The notes under the pieces are model-generated. The model was not told the origin of the DNA. It did no database searches and saw only the letters and a list, made by a program, of their open reading frames with translations. From contig JAJTZA010000014.1 of NCBI GenBank assembly GCA_021463905.1, positions 1 to 57,905 of the forward strand: a DNA stretch of 57,905 bases, written 5' to 3'. The position numbers were made by a program, and so were the translations under genes. This DNA is from Terrimicrobiaceae bacterium (GTDB taxonomy: Bacteria > Verrucomicrobiota > Verrucomicrobiia > Chthoniobacterales > Terrimicrobiaceae). Position 1 is the first letter of the stretch, and each line of letters begins with the position of its first letter. This document shows positions 9,158 to 17,470 of this stretch, one piece after another.

Positions 9158-9294
9158 ACGTGCGGCATTTCTAGCGGAGAGAGGCTTTCGAGTAAAGTGC
9201 CTTTGCGCAGACCCACAGAAACCGGACGTGCTGAGTTCCCCTGCGGATCGGTCGCGGGAGTGGGGCATTTGTGAACTGCGGATGCGCGGAGGGG

Positions 9295-9885
9295 TCAGAC
9301 GGTGGCCCGCCGCCAGTTCAGGCGGTGGATGGGCTTCTGCTGCTCAAGGAATGTTTGCTCGAAGGTGCTGGGCGGGAAATCACCTCCGGGCGAATCGTCA
9401 GGAATGAGCGCGGGAAGTTTGGCGGCGCGACGACGAACCGCATCGGCGTAAGGCGCATCGTCGGTGACAAACCGCAGGAAACCCCCGGGAGCAAGCACCC
9501 CAATAACGGCTTCGAGAAACTCGGTGTCCACCATCCGGCGGGTGGCGTGTTTTCGCTTCGGCCAGGGATCGGGGAAGAGGATGTGGACGGCTTGCACCGA
9601 ACCCCGGGGGAGCGCACGAAGGGTTTCGAGGCCGCGCGACTGCAAGGCCCACGCATTGGTCAGACCGAGCCGCCTGACTTTCCCGCGCGCCCTCTGAACT
9701 CGTTCCGCCTGTTTTTCGATGCCCAGGATGTTGGCCTCCGGACGCAGTGCCGCCAGGTCCACCAGGAAGCTCCCCCGGTGGCAACCAATGTCAAGGATCA
9801 GCGGAGGCGCCCCGGGTTCGAGCCATCCGGGAGGGATTTCCTCATCCGGGGCAGCGGGTGCTGGATCATCTTGCCAAGGCTCCAT
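9295..9885 (-). CDS. trmB: tRNA (guanine-N7-)-methyltransferase
   Basis: The likely start is the ATG at 9885 (MEPWQDD), giving 196 residues; the track start at 9996 adds 37 residues that overlap the preceding gene. The SAM-binding motif is LILDIGCHRGSFL, and the family hallmark FPDPWPKRKHATRR is present, with FLRFVTDD after it. The enzyme makes m7G at position 46 of tRNAs. Its start overlaps the 3' end of the glycosyltransferase gene by 20 bases. The 137 bases between trmB and the ACP gene hold no recognisable gene. Confidence 0.93.
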   Translation of the reverse strand: MEPWQDDPAPAAPDEEIPPGWLEPGAPPLILDIGCHRGSFLVDLAALRPEANILGIEKQAERVQRARGKVRRLGLTNAWALQSRGLETLRALPRGSVQAVHILFPDPWPKRKHATRRMVDTEFLEAVIGVLAPGGFLRFVTDDAPYADAVRRRAAKLPALIPDDSPGGDFPPSTFEQTFLEQQKPIHRLNWRRATV

Positions 9886-11041
9886 GTTCTCGAAATACGC
9901 GAATGAGTGCGGGTGCTGTCTGGGAAATATCGAAGTGTTGCAGACAGGCTTTCCGTCCTGCCGCACCATGTTGCCTCGCCAGCGCGGGGTCGTCAAGATA
10001 AGCCGTCAATGCCTCGGCAAGCCGGACGGGGTCACGCTCGGGAACAAGCCGCCCCGTGACACCATCCTGAACCATCTCGGGAATGCCCGCCAGCGGCGTC
10101 GAAATCACCGGCAACCCGCCGGCCATCGCTTCCATGATCACCGTGGGAAGATTGTCCATGGCCCCATCCTGAGCCGTGACACACGGCAGAACGAAAACCC
10201 GTGCGCGACGCAAATACTTACGGATTTCCTCCTGGGAAAGCGCACCGAGGATGCGGACTTTGCCACCCAGGTCAGCGCAGGAATCCCGCAAAGCAGCCTC
10301 CATCGGGCCACCACCCAATATGACGCACTCGTATCCCCTCGCCCCCAACCCCCGGCAGGCGGCAATCAAATCCGGAAAGCCTTTTTTCTCGATGGCCCGC
10401 CCAATACTCACGATGAGCGGCGGGCCTTCGGGAAATTCGGCAGGCGGAAAGGAATCGGAGGCGATGCCATTATAGACCCGGTACAGGCGGCCTTCGATGT
10501 CGGGGAATTGTCTGGCGAGGAGGCGTCGGCTGAAATCGCTCACGGTGACGACGCACGCTGCCGCGCGGAGGATTTGTCCGAGGCGTTCGGGCGGTTCGTC
10601 GCGAAAGATGTCGTTGGCGTGCGCGGTGACGCTGTAAGCGACTCCACCGAGCCGGTGGAGCCAGAAGGCCGCGCGTGCCCCCACGCCGACAAAATGAGTA
10701 TGCACGTGGTGGATGCCGCGCTGACGGCACACCCGGCGCATCCACAGGGCTTCGTAGATGCGGTATTTTTCTGTTTCTGCTCCCCATAGGGTTTTCATGT
10801 CCCTGCGGGCAGAGAGGGCCGCCCGCCGAAACGCCCAATTCCAGAACAGTCGGCTCTTGAAGCTTTGAGGGAGATAGGTGGTGGGCCCCAGCCCGGGAAA
10901 GTTCTGGTGGATCGGCTCGGGGCCTGTCCGCGAAATGGAGAAGACGGGCGCGTGCACGCCCTCTGCGCGCAACGCCGCCACTTCGCGCGCACAAAATGTC
11001 TGCGTGAAGCTCGGAAACTTCGCGAAAAGGTACGCCAACAT
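9866..11041 (-). CDS. GT4-type glycosyltransferase
   Basis: The most credible start is the ATG at 11041 (MLAYLFAKFPSFTQTF), which overlaps the TolB stop by one base (TGATG); the track start at 11173 lies inside tolB. The product has 391 residues and a GT-B fold: an acceptor-side segment THFVGVGARAAFWLH, the sugar-nucleotide side GRAIEKKGFPDLIAAC, and the GT4 E-x7-E region in NLPTVIMEAMAGGLPVIST. It probably adds a sugar to a surface polysaccharide or lipid carrier. Donor and acceptor are unknown. It belongs to the long minus-strand run with tolB upstream. Confidence 0.87.
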   Translation of the reverse strand: MLAYLFAKFPSFTQTFCAREVAALRAEGVHAPVFSISRTGPEPIHQNFPGLGPTTYLPQSFKSRLFWNWAFRRAALSARRDMKTLWGAETEKYRIYEALWMRRVCRQRGIHHVHTHFVGVGARAAFWLHRLGGVAYSVTAHANDIFRDEPPERLGQILRAAACVVTVSDFSRRLLARQFPDIEGRLYRVYNGIASDSFPPAEFPEGPPLIVSIGRAIEKKGFPDLIAACRGLGARGYECVILGGGPMEAALRDSCADLGGKVRILGALSQEEIRKYLRRARVFVLPCVTAQDGAMDNLPTVIMEAMAGGLPVISTPLAGIPEMVQDGVTGRLVPERDPVRLAEALTAYLDDPALARQHGAAGRKACLQHFDISQTAPALIRVFREHGALAR

Positions 11042-12183
11042 CAGCGGGACCAGCTCGGCTCGGTCACCTTGCCCAAGCCGGTGATCAGCGGCGTGGACTT
11101 TCCGGTCTGCGTGTCGAGGAGCATGATGGCCGAACCGGAGGAATAAATCAGATGCCGCGAATCCGCCCCCCACGCCGGATCTTCCCCGCTGGCCACCGTC
11201 TGCGTCGCTCCGGTCTCAAGGTTTTTCACCACAATGGAAAATCCGCCCGAGCGCGCCGTAAAGGCCACCTTTTTTCCGTCAGGCGACCAATTCGGCTCAG
11301 TGGAATAGGCAAATCCCGTCGGGACGAGCTGGCCGGTTCCTCCTCCCGCCGGGATGCGGTAGAGCTGCGGGCCTCCCCGGTCGTCGGACGAGTAAATGAT
11401 CTCACGCCCATTGGGGGACCATGTGGGCGAAGACTCGACACCGCGGGTGCGGGTCAGGCGGTGCGCCCCTCCCCCGCCCGCCGAGAGCGTGTAAAGCTCC
11501 GGGTTCCCGTCGCGACTGACCGTACATGCGATGCGTCCGCCATCGGGTGAAAAGGAGGCTCCGGAATTGGTGCCGGGGAATTTAATGATGCGGTTGCGCG
11601 CTCCGGTGGCGAGGTCAATGAGGTAGATGTCGGCGTAGCCGCTCTGGTAGCCGGTGTAGGCGAGCTTTTGGCCGTCCGCCGAGATCGAAGGCGCCACGCT
11701 GATCGCCCCATCCTTGGTAATCTGCTGGATATTCGACCCGTCGGCATCAGCGGTGTAGATTTCCTTTTTGCCCGTGCGCGTCGAAACAAAGGCAATCTTC
11801 GAGGAGGCAAAGCCCCGCTGCCCCGTGAGCGTGCCAACAATATCATCGGCAAACTGGTGGGCGGCGCGGCGCGCGTCGCCGGAGTAGGTCTTTTGCAAAA
11901 CAACGCTTCCACGACCGTCCACCACCGTGCCACTCAGAGAGCCTCCTCCCGCCGTACCGGAAATTTTATAGCTGGCGCGCTCGGGACTGGTGATTCCAAA
12001 CAACCCGGACGTTTGCAGGTCGCTTTGAAGCGTCCGCGTGGCGAGTCCTCCCTCGGGTCCGCCCAAACTCTGAATCGCGACATTGGTGGCCTCCCCCTTG
12101 CGGATCGTAATGGTCGCAGGCTCTTGCGCAGCTGCCCGCAAAACCGCCACGCCAACAATCAGGGCTAAAACAAGATGTCTCAT
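11041..12183 (-). CDS. tolB: TolB-like periplasmic beta-propeller protein
   Basis: The start at 12183 gives a 380-residue precursor with a clear signal peptide (MRHLVLALIVGVAVLRAAAQ). An N-terminal alpha/beta domain is followed by at least five WD40-like propeller blades, for example KIAFVSTRTGKKEIYTADADG, KLAYTGYQSGYADIYLIDL, SPDGGRIACTVSRDGNPELY and WSPDGKKVAFTARSGG. TolB works with Pal and the Tol complex in envelope integrity. Pal and TolA are not adjacent here, so the symbol is given by domain architecture. An upstream in-frame ATG at 12216 is possible. Confidence 0.83.
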   Translation of the reverse strand: MRHLVLALIVGVAVLRAAAQEPATITIRKGEATNVAIQSLGGPEGGLATRTLQSDLQTSGLFGITSPERASYKISGTAGGGSLSGTVVDGRGSVVLQKTYSGDARRAAHQFADDIVGTLTGQRGFASSKIAFVSTRTGKKEIYTADADGSNIQQITKDGAISVAPSISADGQKLAYTGYQSGYADIYLIDLATGARNRIIKFPGTNSGASFSPDGGRIACTVSRDGNPELYTLSAGGGGAHRLTRTRGVESSPTWSPNGREIIYSSDDRGGPQLYRIPAGGGTGQLVPTGFAYSTEPNWSPDGKKVAFTARSGGFSIVVKNLETGATQTVASGEDPAWGADSRHLIYSSGSAIMLLDTQTGKSTPLITGLGKVTEPSWSR

Positions 12184-12223
12184 CACACCCGCTATCAATG
12201 CCAGAACTCCGGCCATTGGCAAA

Positions 12224-13057
12224 CTACGATTTGAACCGGCGCCCATACGGAAATGCCCCCAGCGAAGTCAGCGACACCGCCTTGCGCCGGGCAGAAGCCA
12301 GCGCAGCCACCACGTGCGCGTCCGCAGGATCGCCCTCGATCTCGACAAAAAACACGTACGTTTGCGGCTGACCAGGAACCGGCCTCGAAACAATGCGCGA
12401 GAGACTGATCCCATGCCGCGCAAACGGCCCCAGAAATGCGTGCAGGCTGCCGCAGGCATTGGGCAACGCAGCCACCAGAACCATCCGGGACAACCTGCGC
12501 GGCCCAGCCGCCGGGAACCCACCGGAACGAATGACGTAAAAATGGGTCACATTTTGGAGATGGTCGGTTTTGGGTGTGTCCACAATGCGCAGCCCGTAGA
12601 TGTCTGCGGAGCCCGGTGCGGCCAGGGCCGCTCCTCCCGCTGTGGATGCTGCCAGCGTGGCTGCCACTCCCGTGCTGGCCACGGCCTGAAGCCGGGCTTT
12701 GGGATACAACGCACGCAACCAGTCCGCATGGTGCTTGATCTGGGTAAAGTGCGAAAACACCCCCCGCACCGCCCCCCGGGCACGAGCCAGCAGCGCAATG
12801 CGAACGTCCAATGACAATTCCTCAATCACCGCAATACGCCCACCCAAACGAATCAACAGATCAATGCTGTCATGGATCGTCCCCCCACTGGAGTTTTCCA
12901 CCGGCACCAGCCCACGCGCCCCCTCCGTGGCCGCTGTCCGCTCGATCACTTCCTCAATCGTCGCACACTGACGCAACTCCACCCGCTTCCCAAATCGCTT
13001 CCGCGCCAGAATATGCGAAAAAGTCCCCTCCGGCCCCAAATAATAAATCGCCTTCAT
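12224..13057 (-). CDS. pheA: Prephenate dehydratase
   Basis: The start at 13057 (MKAIYYLGPEGTFSH) gives 277 residues. The catalytic domain contains GPEGTFSH, GLVPVENSSGGTIHDSIDLL and NVTHFYVI, in which the conserved Thr is next to His/Phe. An ACT domain follows, with GISLSRIVSRPVPG and YVFFVEIEG as the Phe-binding regulatory part. The enzyme converts prephenate to phenylpyruvate in phenylalanine synthesis. There is no fused chorismate mutase domain. It lies 40 bases upstream of tolB on the same strand and starts the left minus-strand run. Confidence 0.92.
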   Translation of the reverse strand: MKAIYYLGPEGTFSHILARKRFGKRVELRQCATIEEVIERTAATEGARGLVPVENSSGGTIHDSIDLLIRLGGRIAVIEELSLDVRIALLARARGAVRGVFSHFTQIKHHADWLRALYPKARLQAVASTGVAATLAASTAGGAALAAPGSADIYGLRIVDTPKTDHLQNVTHFYVIRSGGFPAAGPRRLSRMVLVAALPNACGSLHAFLGPFARHGISLSRIVSRPVPGQPQTYVFFVEIEGDPADAHVVAALASARRKAVSLTSLGAFPYGRRFKS

Positions 13058-13272
13058 CCCAAGCCCTCTACCATGCCCGCCCCGCAAAAAAAACCATTTT
13101 TGCGTCGGTTGTTTGAGTGCCCGAATCCTGACGATCTCCCAAAGGGGGCGTGGTCATGGGCCAAAAATCCACGCATCGCGGCATTTCAGACCGCCAGCGG
13201 TGGGACGACCCATAGCCAAGTCCGTTGGGCTGAGCTATGGAATGACCGTGCCTTCAACATTTTTCCGGGTGG
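13058..13272. other. Intergenic stretch upstream of pheA, no clear gene
   Basis: The plus strand has an open frame covering most of this area (the track ORF from 12872), but its first half is antisense to pheA and it has no homology I recognise. The stretch may hold the pheA promoter and decayed sequence belonging to the truncated gene to its right. I see no RNA gene. Confidence 0.4.
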
Positions 13273-13923
13273 GTGCTTCGTGATACTTCGCTGCGGCAAA
13301 CACTTGGGAACTGGCCATCCCTGCCTCACCCACTTTTGATAGAGGTTTATATTGATGGACAGATCGAGGTTCCCCGCGTCCGGGCCTTTTTCGCGCGCAG
13401 CGATGCACGCTCCGACCGCTTTGGGCCATTTGCCGGATATCCCGGCGTGGGCGGCACACCTACCGCAGGGAAAACCATCCGTGAAGGTGCAGGGGCTGGC
13501 TGGGAGTCAGCTTCCGGCGCCTACATTGGCCTGTACTCGGATAACACAGCGATCACCGCCAATGGGGCACTGCTTTCGGATGCGGATGCGGAGACCCTCC
13601 GCCTTGCGCTCACCACGAACGCCCCCTTTCTCAACCGCTCGGAGATGGTGACGCGATTGATGCCGGCACTTTCGTCATCGGGTGACAATTGGGTCATCAA
13701 ACGACGGCGGGAGACCGTCGTCCGCGCACTGGCCGACGTCGGGGATACGCGCACGTGGAACCTGCTCATTGACCTCATCGCCCAGAGCGGACGCTTTCCC
13801 CGCACCGCGTCCAGCCTTGACAGCTTCCAGGTCGAGGGCGAGCGCCACTACTGGCTGCATGTCGCCATTGACCGTTTTACCGGCAAGGTCATCGTGCGCA
13901 AACTCGAAGCCGTCAGCGAGTAG
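13273..13923 (+). pseudogene. C-terminal remnant resembling Verru_Chthon cassette protein A
   Basis: The ORF reads 216 residues. From about residue 100 on it resembles the extreme C-terminus of Verru_Chthon cassette protein A: FLNRSEMVTRLMPALSS, then RRRETVVRALADVGDTRTWN and ending HYWLHVAIDRFTGKVIVRKLE. Those proteins are normally around a thousand residues, are found in Verrucomicrobia with prepilin-like partners B, C and D, and have no known function. Here only the tail remains, the first 30-40 residues look unrelated, and no partner genes are present. I therefore call a truncated remnant. The family match is from memory. Confidence 0.55.
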
Positions 13924-13941
13924 CGCACCGGACGGGCTCTC

Positions 13942-15075
13942 TCACGCGGAGAGACTTCCCAGCCACTGAGCCGCGCGCAGAATGGAAACCGGCGGACGCG
14001 ACTCCTCATGTCGCAAATTTTTGACGAGATGGATGGCCGTCACGTCGGGGAACTTCTCCGCAAAATTCACCAAAGCCCGCGAGCGGGTGGTATCGGTAAG
14101 CTTACACTCGATCAAATGGGTCAGACGCTTTTCATGGGAAAGACAAAAGTCAACTTCCGCTCCGTCTTTGGTGCGCAGGTAGCTCATCTCGATGTCCTGT
14201 CCCTTGGCGTCCTGAAGAAAATGAACATGCTTGAGCAACATCGCAGCCACCGCATTTTCGAAGCGACATCCCTCACTGCCTTTCACCAACCCCGTGTCAT
14301 AAAAGTACACCTTGGGAGTTTGTCGGACAGCTCGGGCGATATTTTTGTGCCAAGGGCGGACGAGGAAGACGATGAAAAGAGCCTGCAAGATATCCAAATA
14401 ATGCTTCAAGGTGTTGGAAGAAACTCCCAAGTCCTGAGACAACGAAGCCAGAGAGAGAGGAGAACCCACCCGTTCACGCAAACTTTCCAAAAATAATCGC
14501 ATCGCATTGATTTCATGGATCCGCGAAAATTCGAGAACATCCTCGCGGAGCAAATCCGTAAAATATTGTCTCCTCCACCGCTGAGCCTCGTCCTCGTCTT
14601 CCGCCAAACACGGCTCAGGAAATCCCCCCCGCCTCATCAGCCGATCCAGCGCCTCCTCATCGGAACCGCCGCGCTGATCCAGCCACTCTTTGACCGAAAA
14701 CGGATGCAGGCGATAGGAAAAATAACGCCCTGCCAACGAATCCCCGCTTTGTCGCCATGTCTCCATCCGCGCACTCCCCGTCACCAGAAGTGCTTGCCCC
14801 TCTGGACGCGCATCCACCACGCCCTTGAGCCAGCTTTTCCAACGCGCCTTTTTGTGGATTTCGTCAAACACCAAGGCCTGGGCCATCGGATTCCAGCTCC
14901 CACGCTGTACAATCGCCCGATCCGACGGCACATCCCAATTGAAATGCTGACTCGAAAAAAATCCTTCCACAATCTGCCGACACATCGTCGTCTTCCCCAC
15001 CTGTCTCGGCCCAGTGATCATCACCATTTTTTTGCGAAGATCTTTCTCAACGCAAATTTTCAAATACCTATTCAC
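13942..15075 (-). CDS. AAA ATPase with DUF4143 domain
   Basis: This 377-residue protein has a Walker A in MITGPRQVGKTTMC (residues about 19-32), a Walker B in QALVFDEIHK, a sensor-like LLVTGSARMETWR, and a C-terminal DUF4143 nuclease-like region (GAEVDFCLSHEKRLTHLIECKLTD, where D, E and K could form a PD-(D/E)XK-type centre). Proteins of this architecture are common, strain-variable and of unknown function. It ends 18 bases from the 3' end of the Verru_Chthon-like remnant, so the two meet tail to tail in a small variable patch. The 151 bases between this gene and hpt show no gene. Confidence 0.85.
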   Translation of the reverse strand: MNRYLKICVEKDLRKKMVMITGPRQVGKTTMCRQIVEGFFSSQHFNWDVPSDRAIVQRGSWNPMAQALVFDEIHKKARWKSWLKGVVDARPEGQALLVTGSARMETWRQSGDSLAGRYFSYRLHPFSVKEWLDQRGGSDEEALDRLMRRGGFPEPCLAEDEDEAQRWRRQYFTDLLREDVLEFSRIHEINAMRLFLESLRERVGSPLSLASLSQDLGVSSNTLKHYLDILQALFIVFLVRPWHKNIARAVRQTPKVYFYDTGLVKGSEGCRFENAVAAMLLKHVHFLQDAKGQDIEMSYLRTKDGAEVDFCLSHEKRLTHLIECKLTDTTRSRALVNFAEKFPDVTAIHLVKNLRHEESRPPVSILRAAQWLGSLSA

Positions 15076-15226
15076 ACGACCATATTGAAGCGCTTTGCAA
15101 AAAAGTCGCGACTATTCTGCAAATATCATCAAACCGACCAGGGCGTCAGGGAGTCTTGCCAGTTTGCTTGCGCCACCTCACTAACCTCAGAGAGAAATTT
15201 CAAGGTGCCTCGCGGAGACAGTTCCG

Positions 15227-15829
15227 TCAAGGTCGGCGGACGGGCTCTTTATAGACGCCGATATAGGGGAGGTTGCGGAAATGCTCTTTGTAATCGAGGC
15301 CGTAACCGACAACAAATTCGTTGGGGATGTCGAAGCCCACGTAGTCCGCTGTGATCTGGTGCCGGCGGGGGACATCCTTGCGGAGGAGGACGCAGGTTTT
15401 GATGCTCAGCGGGTGGGTTTTCTGGCGTAATGTGTGGAGGATTGCGTGGAGGCTGCAGCCGCTATCGAGGATGTCGTCGAGGAGGAGAACGTGGCGTCCG
15501 TTCACATGGGGCAGGCGGGTGTGGTGGAAGAGTACATCCCCGGTACTGGAGGTTCCCTGGTAACTGGAGACACTCAGAAAATCGAGATGTACTGGCATGT
15601 CGAGTCGCCGCAGCAGGTCTGCGGCAAACATGAGCCCGCCCTTGAGGATGGTCACGACCGTCAAATCCAGGCCGGCATAATCGGAACAGATTTGTCCGGC
15701 CAGTCCATCGAGGCGCGTGTGAATGATGGACTCGTCCAGGAGAATCCGTCCGACTCCGCCGCATCTCCCGCCCGCCGATGAAAGGGGGTGCCGCGTCTTT
15801 CCGGATTCTGCAATCCTCTCCATCTCCAT
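15227..15829 (-). CDS. hpt: Hypoxanthine phosphoribosyltransferase
   Basis: The 200-residue product has the PRPP-binding loop VLLLDDILDSGCSL, the substrate-side segment VVTILKGGLMFAADLL and the C-terminal FVVGYGLDYKEHFRNLPYIG typical of Hpt/HprT. It salvages hypoxanthine and guanine to IMP and GMP. The ATG at 15829 is 8 bases after the restored manA stop at 15838, which makes it the last gene of the rhaB-lut operon. The first 25 residues are not conserved, so a later start is possible. Confidence 0.9.
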   Translation of the reverse strand: MEMERIAESGKTRHPLSSAGGRCGGVGRILLDESIIHTRLDGLAGQICSDYAGLDLTVVTILKGGLMFAADLLRRLDMPVHLDFLSVSSYQGTSSTGDVLFHHTRLPHVNGRHVLLLDDILDSGCSLHAILHTLRQKTHPLSIKTCVLLRKDVPRRHQITADYVGFDIPNEFVVGYGLDYKEHFRNLPYIGVYKEPVRRP

Positions 15830-15837
15830 GCAGGGCG

Positions 15838-16799
15838 TCAGACGCCGGGAAGCGTGGTGAGAAGAAGGGCGGCACCCTCGCTTCCTTCGGGGAATACGAC
15901 CGCAGGCGACGGAACCGCAGGCAGCAAAAAAATGCCCCCTTCGAGAAGACCTCCTGGCCGACGCGGAGCTTTCCCTGAAGAACCGTCACCATCGCAAATT
16001 GCCCCGGCCTGCACAGAGGGAGGGGCGCGGAAACCGGGATTTTTTCCACCCGGAAGAAATCGCAATCGGCCAGGACTCCCCGTTCGAGGTGAGCGACGGC
16101 AGGTTCGTGGTCATCGAAGTCAATGCAGGCGAGGGACTCCGCGATGTGGAGTGTCCGGGGTTTTCCATCGAGACCGGTGCGGTTCCAATCATAGACGCGG
16201 TAGGTGGTATCGCTGTTCTGCTGGATTTCGACAATGACGTTCCCCTCGCCGATGGCATGCAATCTTCCGCTGGGAATGAAAAAACTGTCGCCGGTTTTCG
16301 TGGGCAGCTCGTGGACGGCTCTCTCCAGGGTGCCCGCAGCGAGCATTTCCTCGAAATGTGCCCGGTCGCATCCCTGGGGCACCCCGGCATAGATGCGCGC
16401 ACCGGGCGAGCAGCGCGCGAAATACCAGACCTCGGTTTTGGGTTCGCCCCGCAGTGCGGCGGCCAGGCGCGCCGGTGGGTGCACTTGCAGGGAAAGTCGC
16501 TGACGGGCATCGAGCAATTTGATGAGGACAGGGAAGCGCGGAGCGGGATGGCGCAGAGCCGCCTGACCGAAAATTTCCTTGCGGTGGTTTGTCCAAAGTT
16601 CGTGGAGGGTTTTTCCCTGATGCGGCCCACGGTGAATGACACTTTGCGCCTCCTCCCGATCCACCAGCTCCCAGATTTCGCCGATTGGGGCGCCGGGAGG
16701 CAGACGCTTTCCGTAGAGCGTCTCCAGGCGACGCCCACCCCAGACCCGCTCCATCGGGATCGGCTCGAAGACCAATGGCGCAGGCTCTTCCCCGGTCAT
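15838..16799 (-). pseudogene. manA: Mannose-6-phosphate isomerase interrupted by a frameshift
   Basis: The class I ManA signature is clear: FEPIPMERVWGGRRL at the start, zinc ligands in RLSLQVHPP and TEVWYF, and HAIGEGNVIVEIQQNSDTTYRVYDW. In the annotated frame the protein is normal up to SKGAFF and then runs into a 445-residue nonsense extension. In the -1 frame the expected ending appears (FLLPAVPSPAVVFPEGSEG, then LLLTTLPGV) and stops at 15838, just before hpt. The switch falls on a run of seven T (15926-15932). The cause could be a real mutation, a sequencing indel, or ribosomal slippage on TTTTTTT. The start overlaps the lutC stop by 4 bp. Confidence 0.85.
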
Positions 16800-17470
16800 G
16801 GCAACAGCAGTATGGTCAATTCCTTGGGCCCATGCGCACCCAGCACCAGAATACGCTCGATGTCCCCGGTGCGGCTCGGACCGGTAATGAAAGAAAGCAT
16901 GCTGGGAAAGTTTGACCCAAACCGCGCGTGGGTCAACTCGAAAACGGCGGTCAGGTCAGGCAGGAGCTGTTCGCGACGGGCCAGGACGACATGGTGTGGC
17001 GGCAGCACGGAGAGTGCCCGGCCACCGCTTGAGGCGGAAGTGACCAGAACACTGCCGGTTTGCGCCACGAGGCATTCGCAGGTGGTCACGCCCGCATCCG
17101 TCGCCTCGAGGTCGTCCATCGCATAACCGCCATCCGTGTACAGAATCCGAACCCCCGCATCCTGCAATCGCGTGGCAAATGGCTCAAGCAGGGACGCACG
17201 GTGCATCCCCACCGATTTCCAACCCGCCGCCAAACCCGCCAGACAATCCAAGGCCTCCGACAAGGAGGCACACGAAATAAAACGGGCCTTCAGTGCTTCC
17301 GCGTTTTTTTGGAAAAGCTCGAGTTGCGCGGCAAAGGTGTCGCCAACGGCGGGCAGCCACTCGCGCGCTTCATGCGGCTTGTGAGCGGCAGAGCTTGGAG
17401 CGGGCTTGCGGACGGCAGGCATCCGCAGCGCCTCGCGCACCCGGCCCAGTATGGTCTCCTTCCCGGTCAT
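16796..17470 (-). CDS. lutC: Lactate utilization protein C (LUD domain)
   Basis: The ATG at 17470 (MTGKETILGRVREAL) overlaps the lutB stop as ATGA and gives 224 residues. The LUD-domain segments DAGVTTCECLVAQTGSVLVTS and RALSVLPPHHVVLARREQLLPDL are characteristic of LutC/YkgG. It acts with LutA and LutB in the iron-sulfur complex that oxidises L-lactate to pyruvate. Its gene sits between lutB and manA in a coupled operon. Confidence 0.9.
   Translation of the reverse strand: MTGKETILGRVREALRMPAVRKPAPSSAAHKPHEAREWLPAVGDTFAAQLELFQKNAEALKARFISCASLSEALDCLAGLAAGWKSVGMHRASLLEPFATRLQDAGVRILYTDGGYAMDDLEATDAGVTTCECLVAQTGSVLVTSASSGGRALSVLPPHHVVLARREQLLPDLTAVFELTHARFGSNFPSMLSFITGPSRTGDIERILVLGAHGPKELTILLLP

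Noticed and set aside
15462-15837. C-terminal extension of the annotated manA ORF into hpt
   Set aside because: It is out of frame with conserved ManA and overlaps hpt. The conserved ManA ending is in the -1 frame and stops at 15838.
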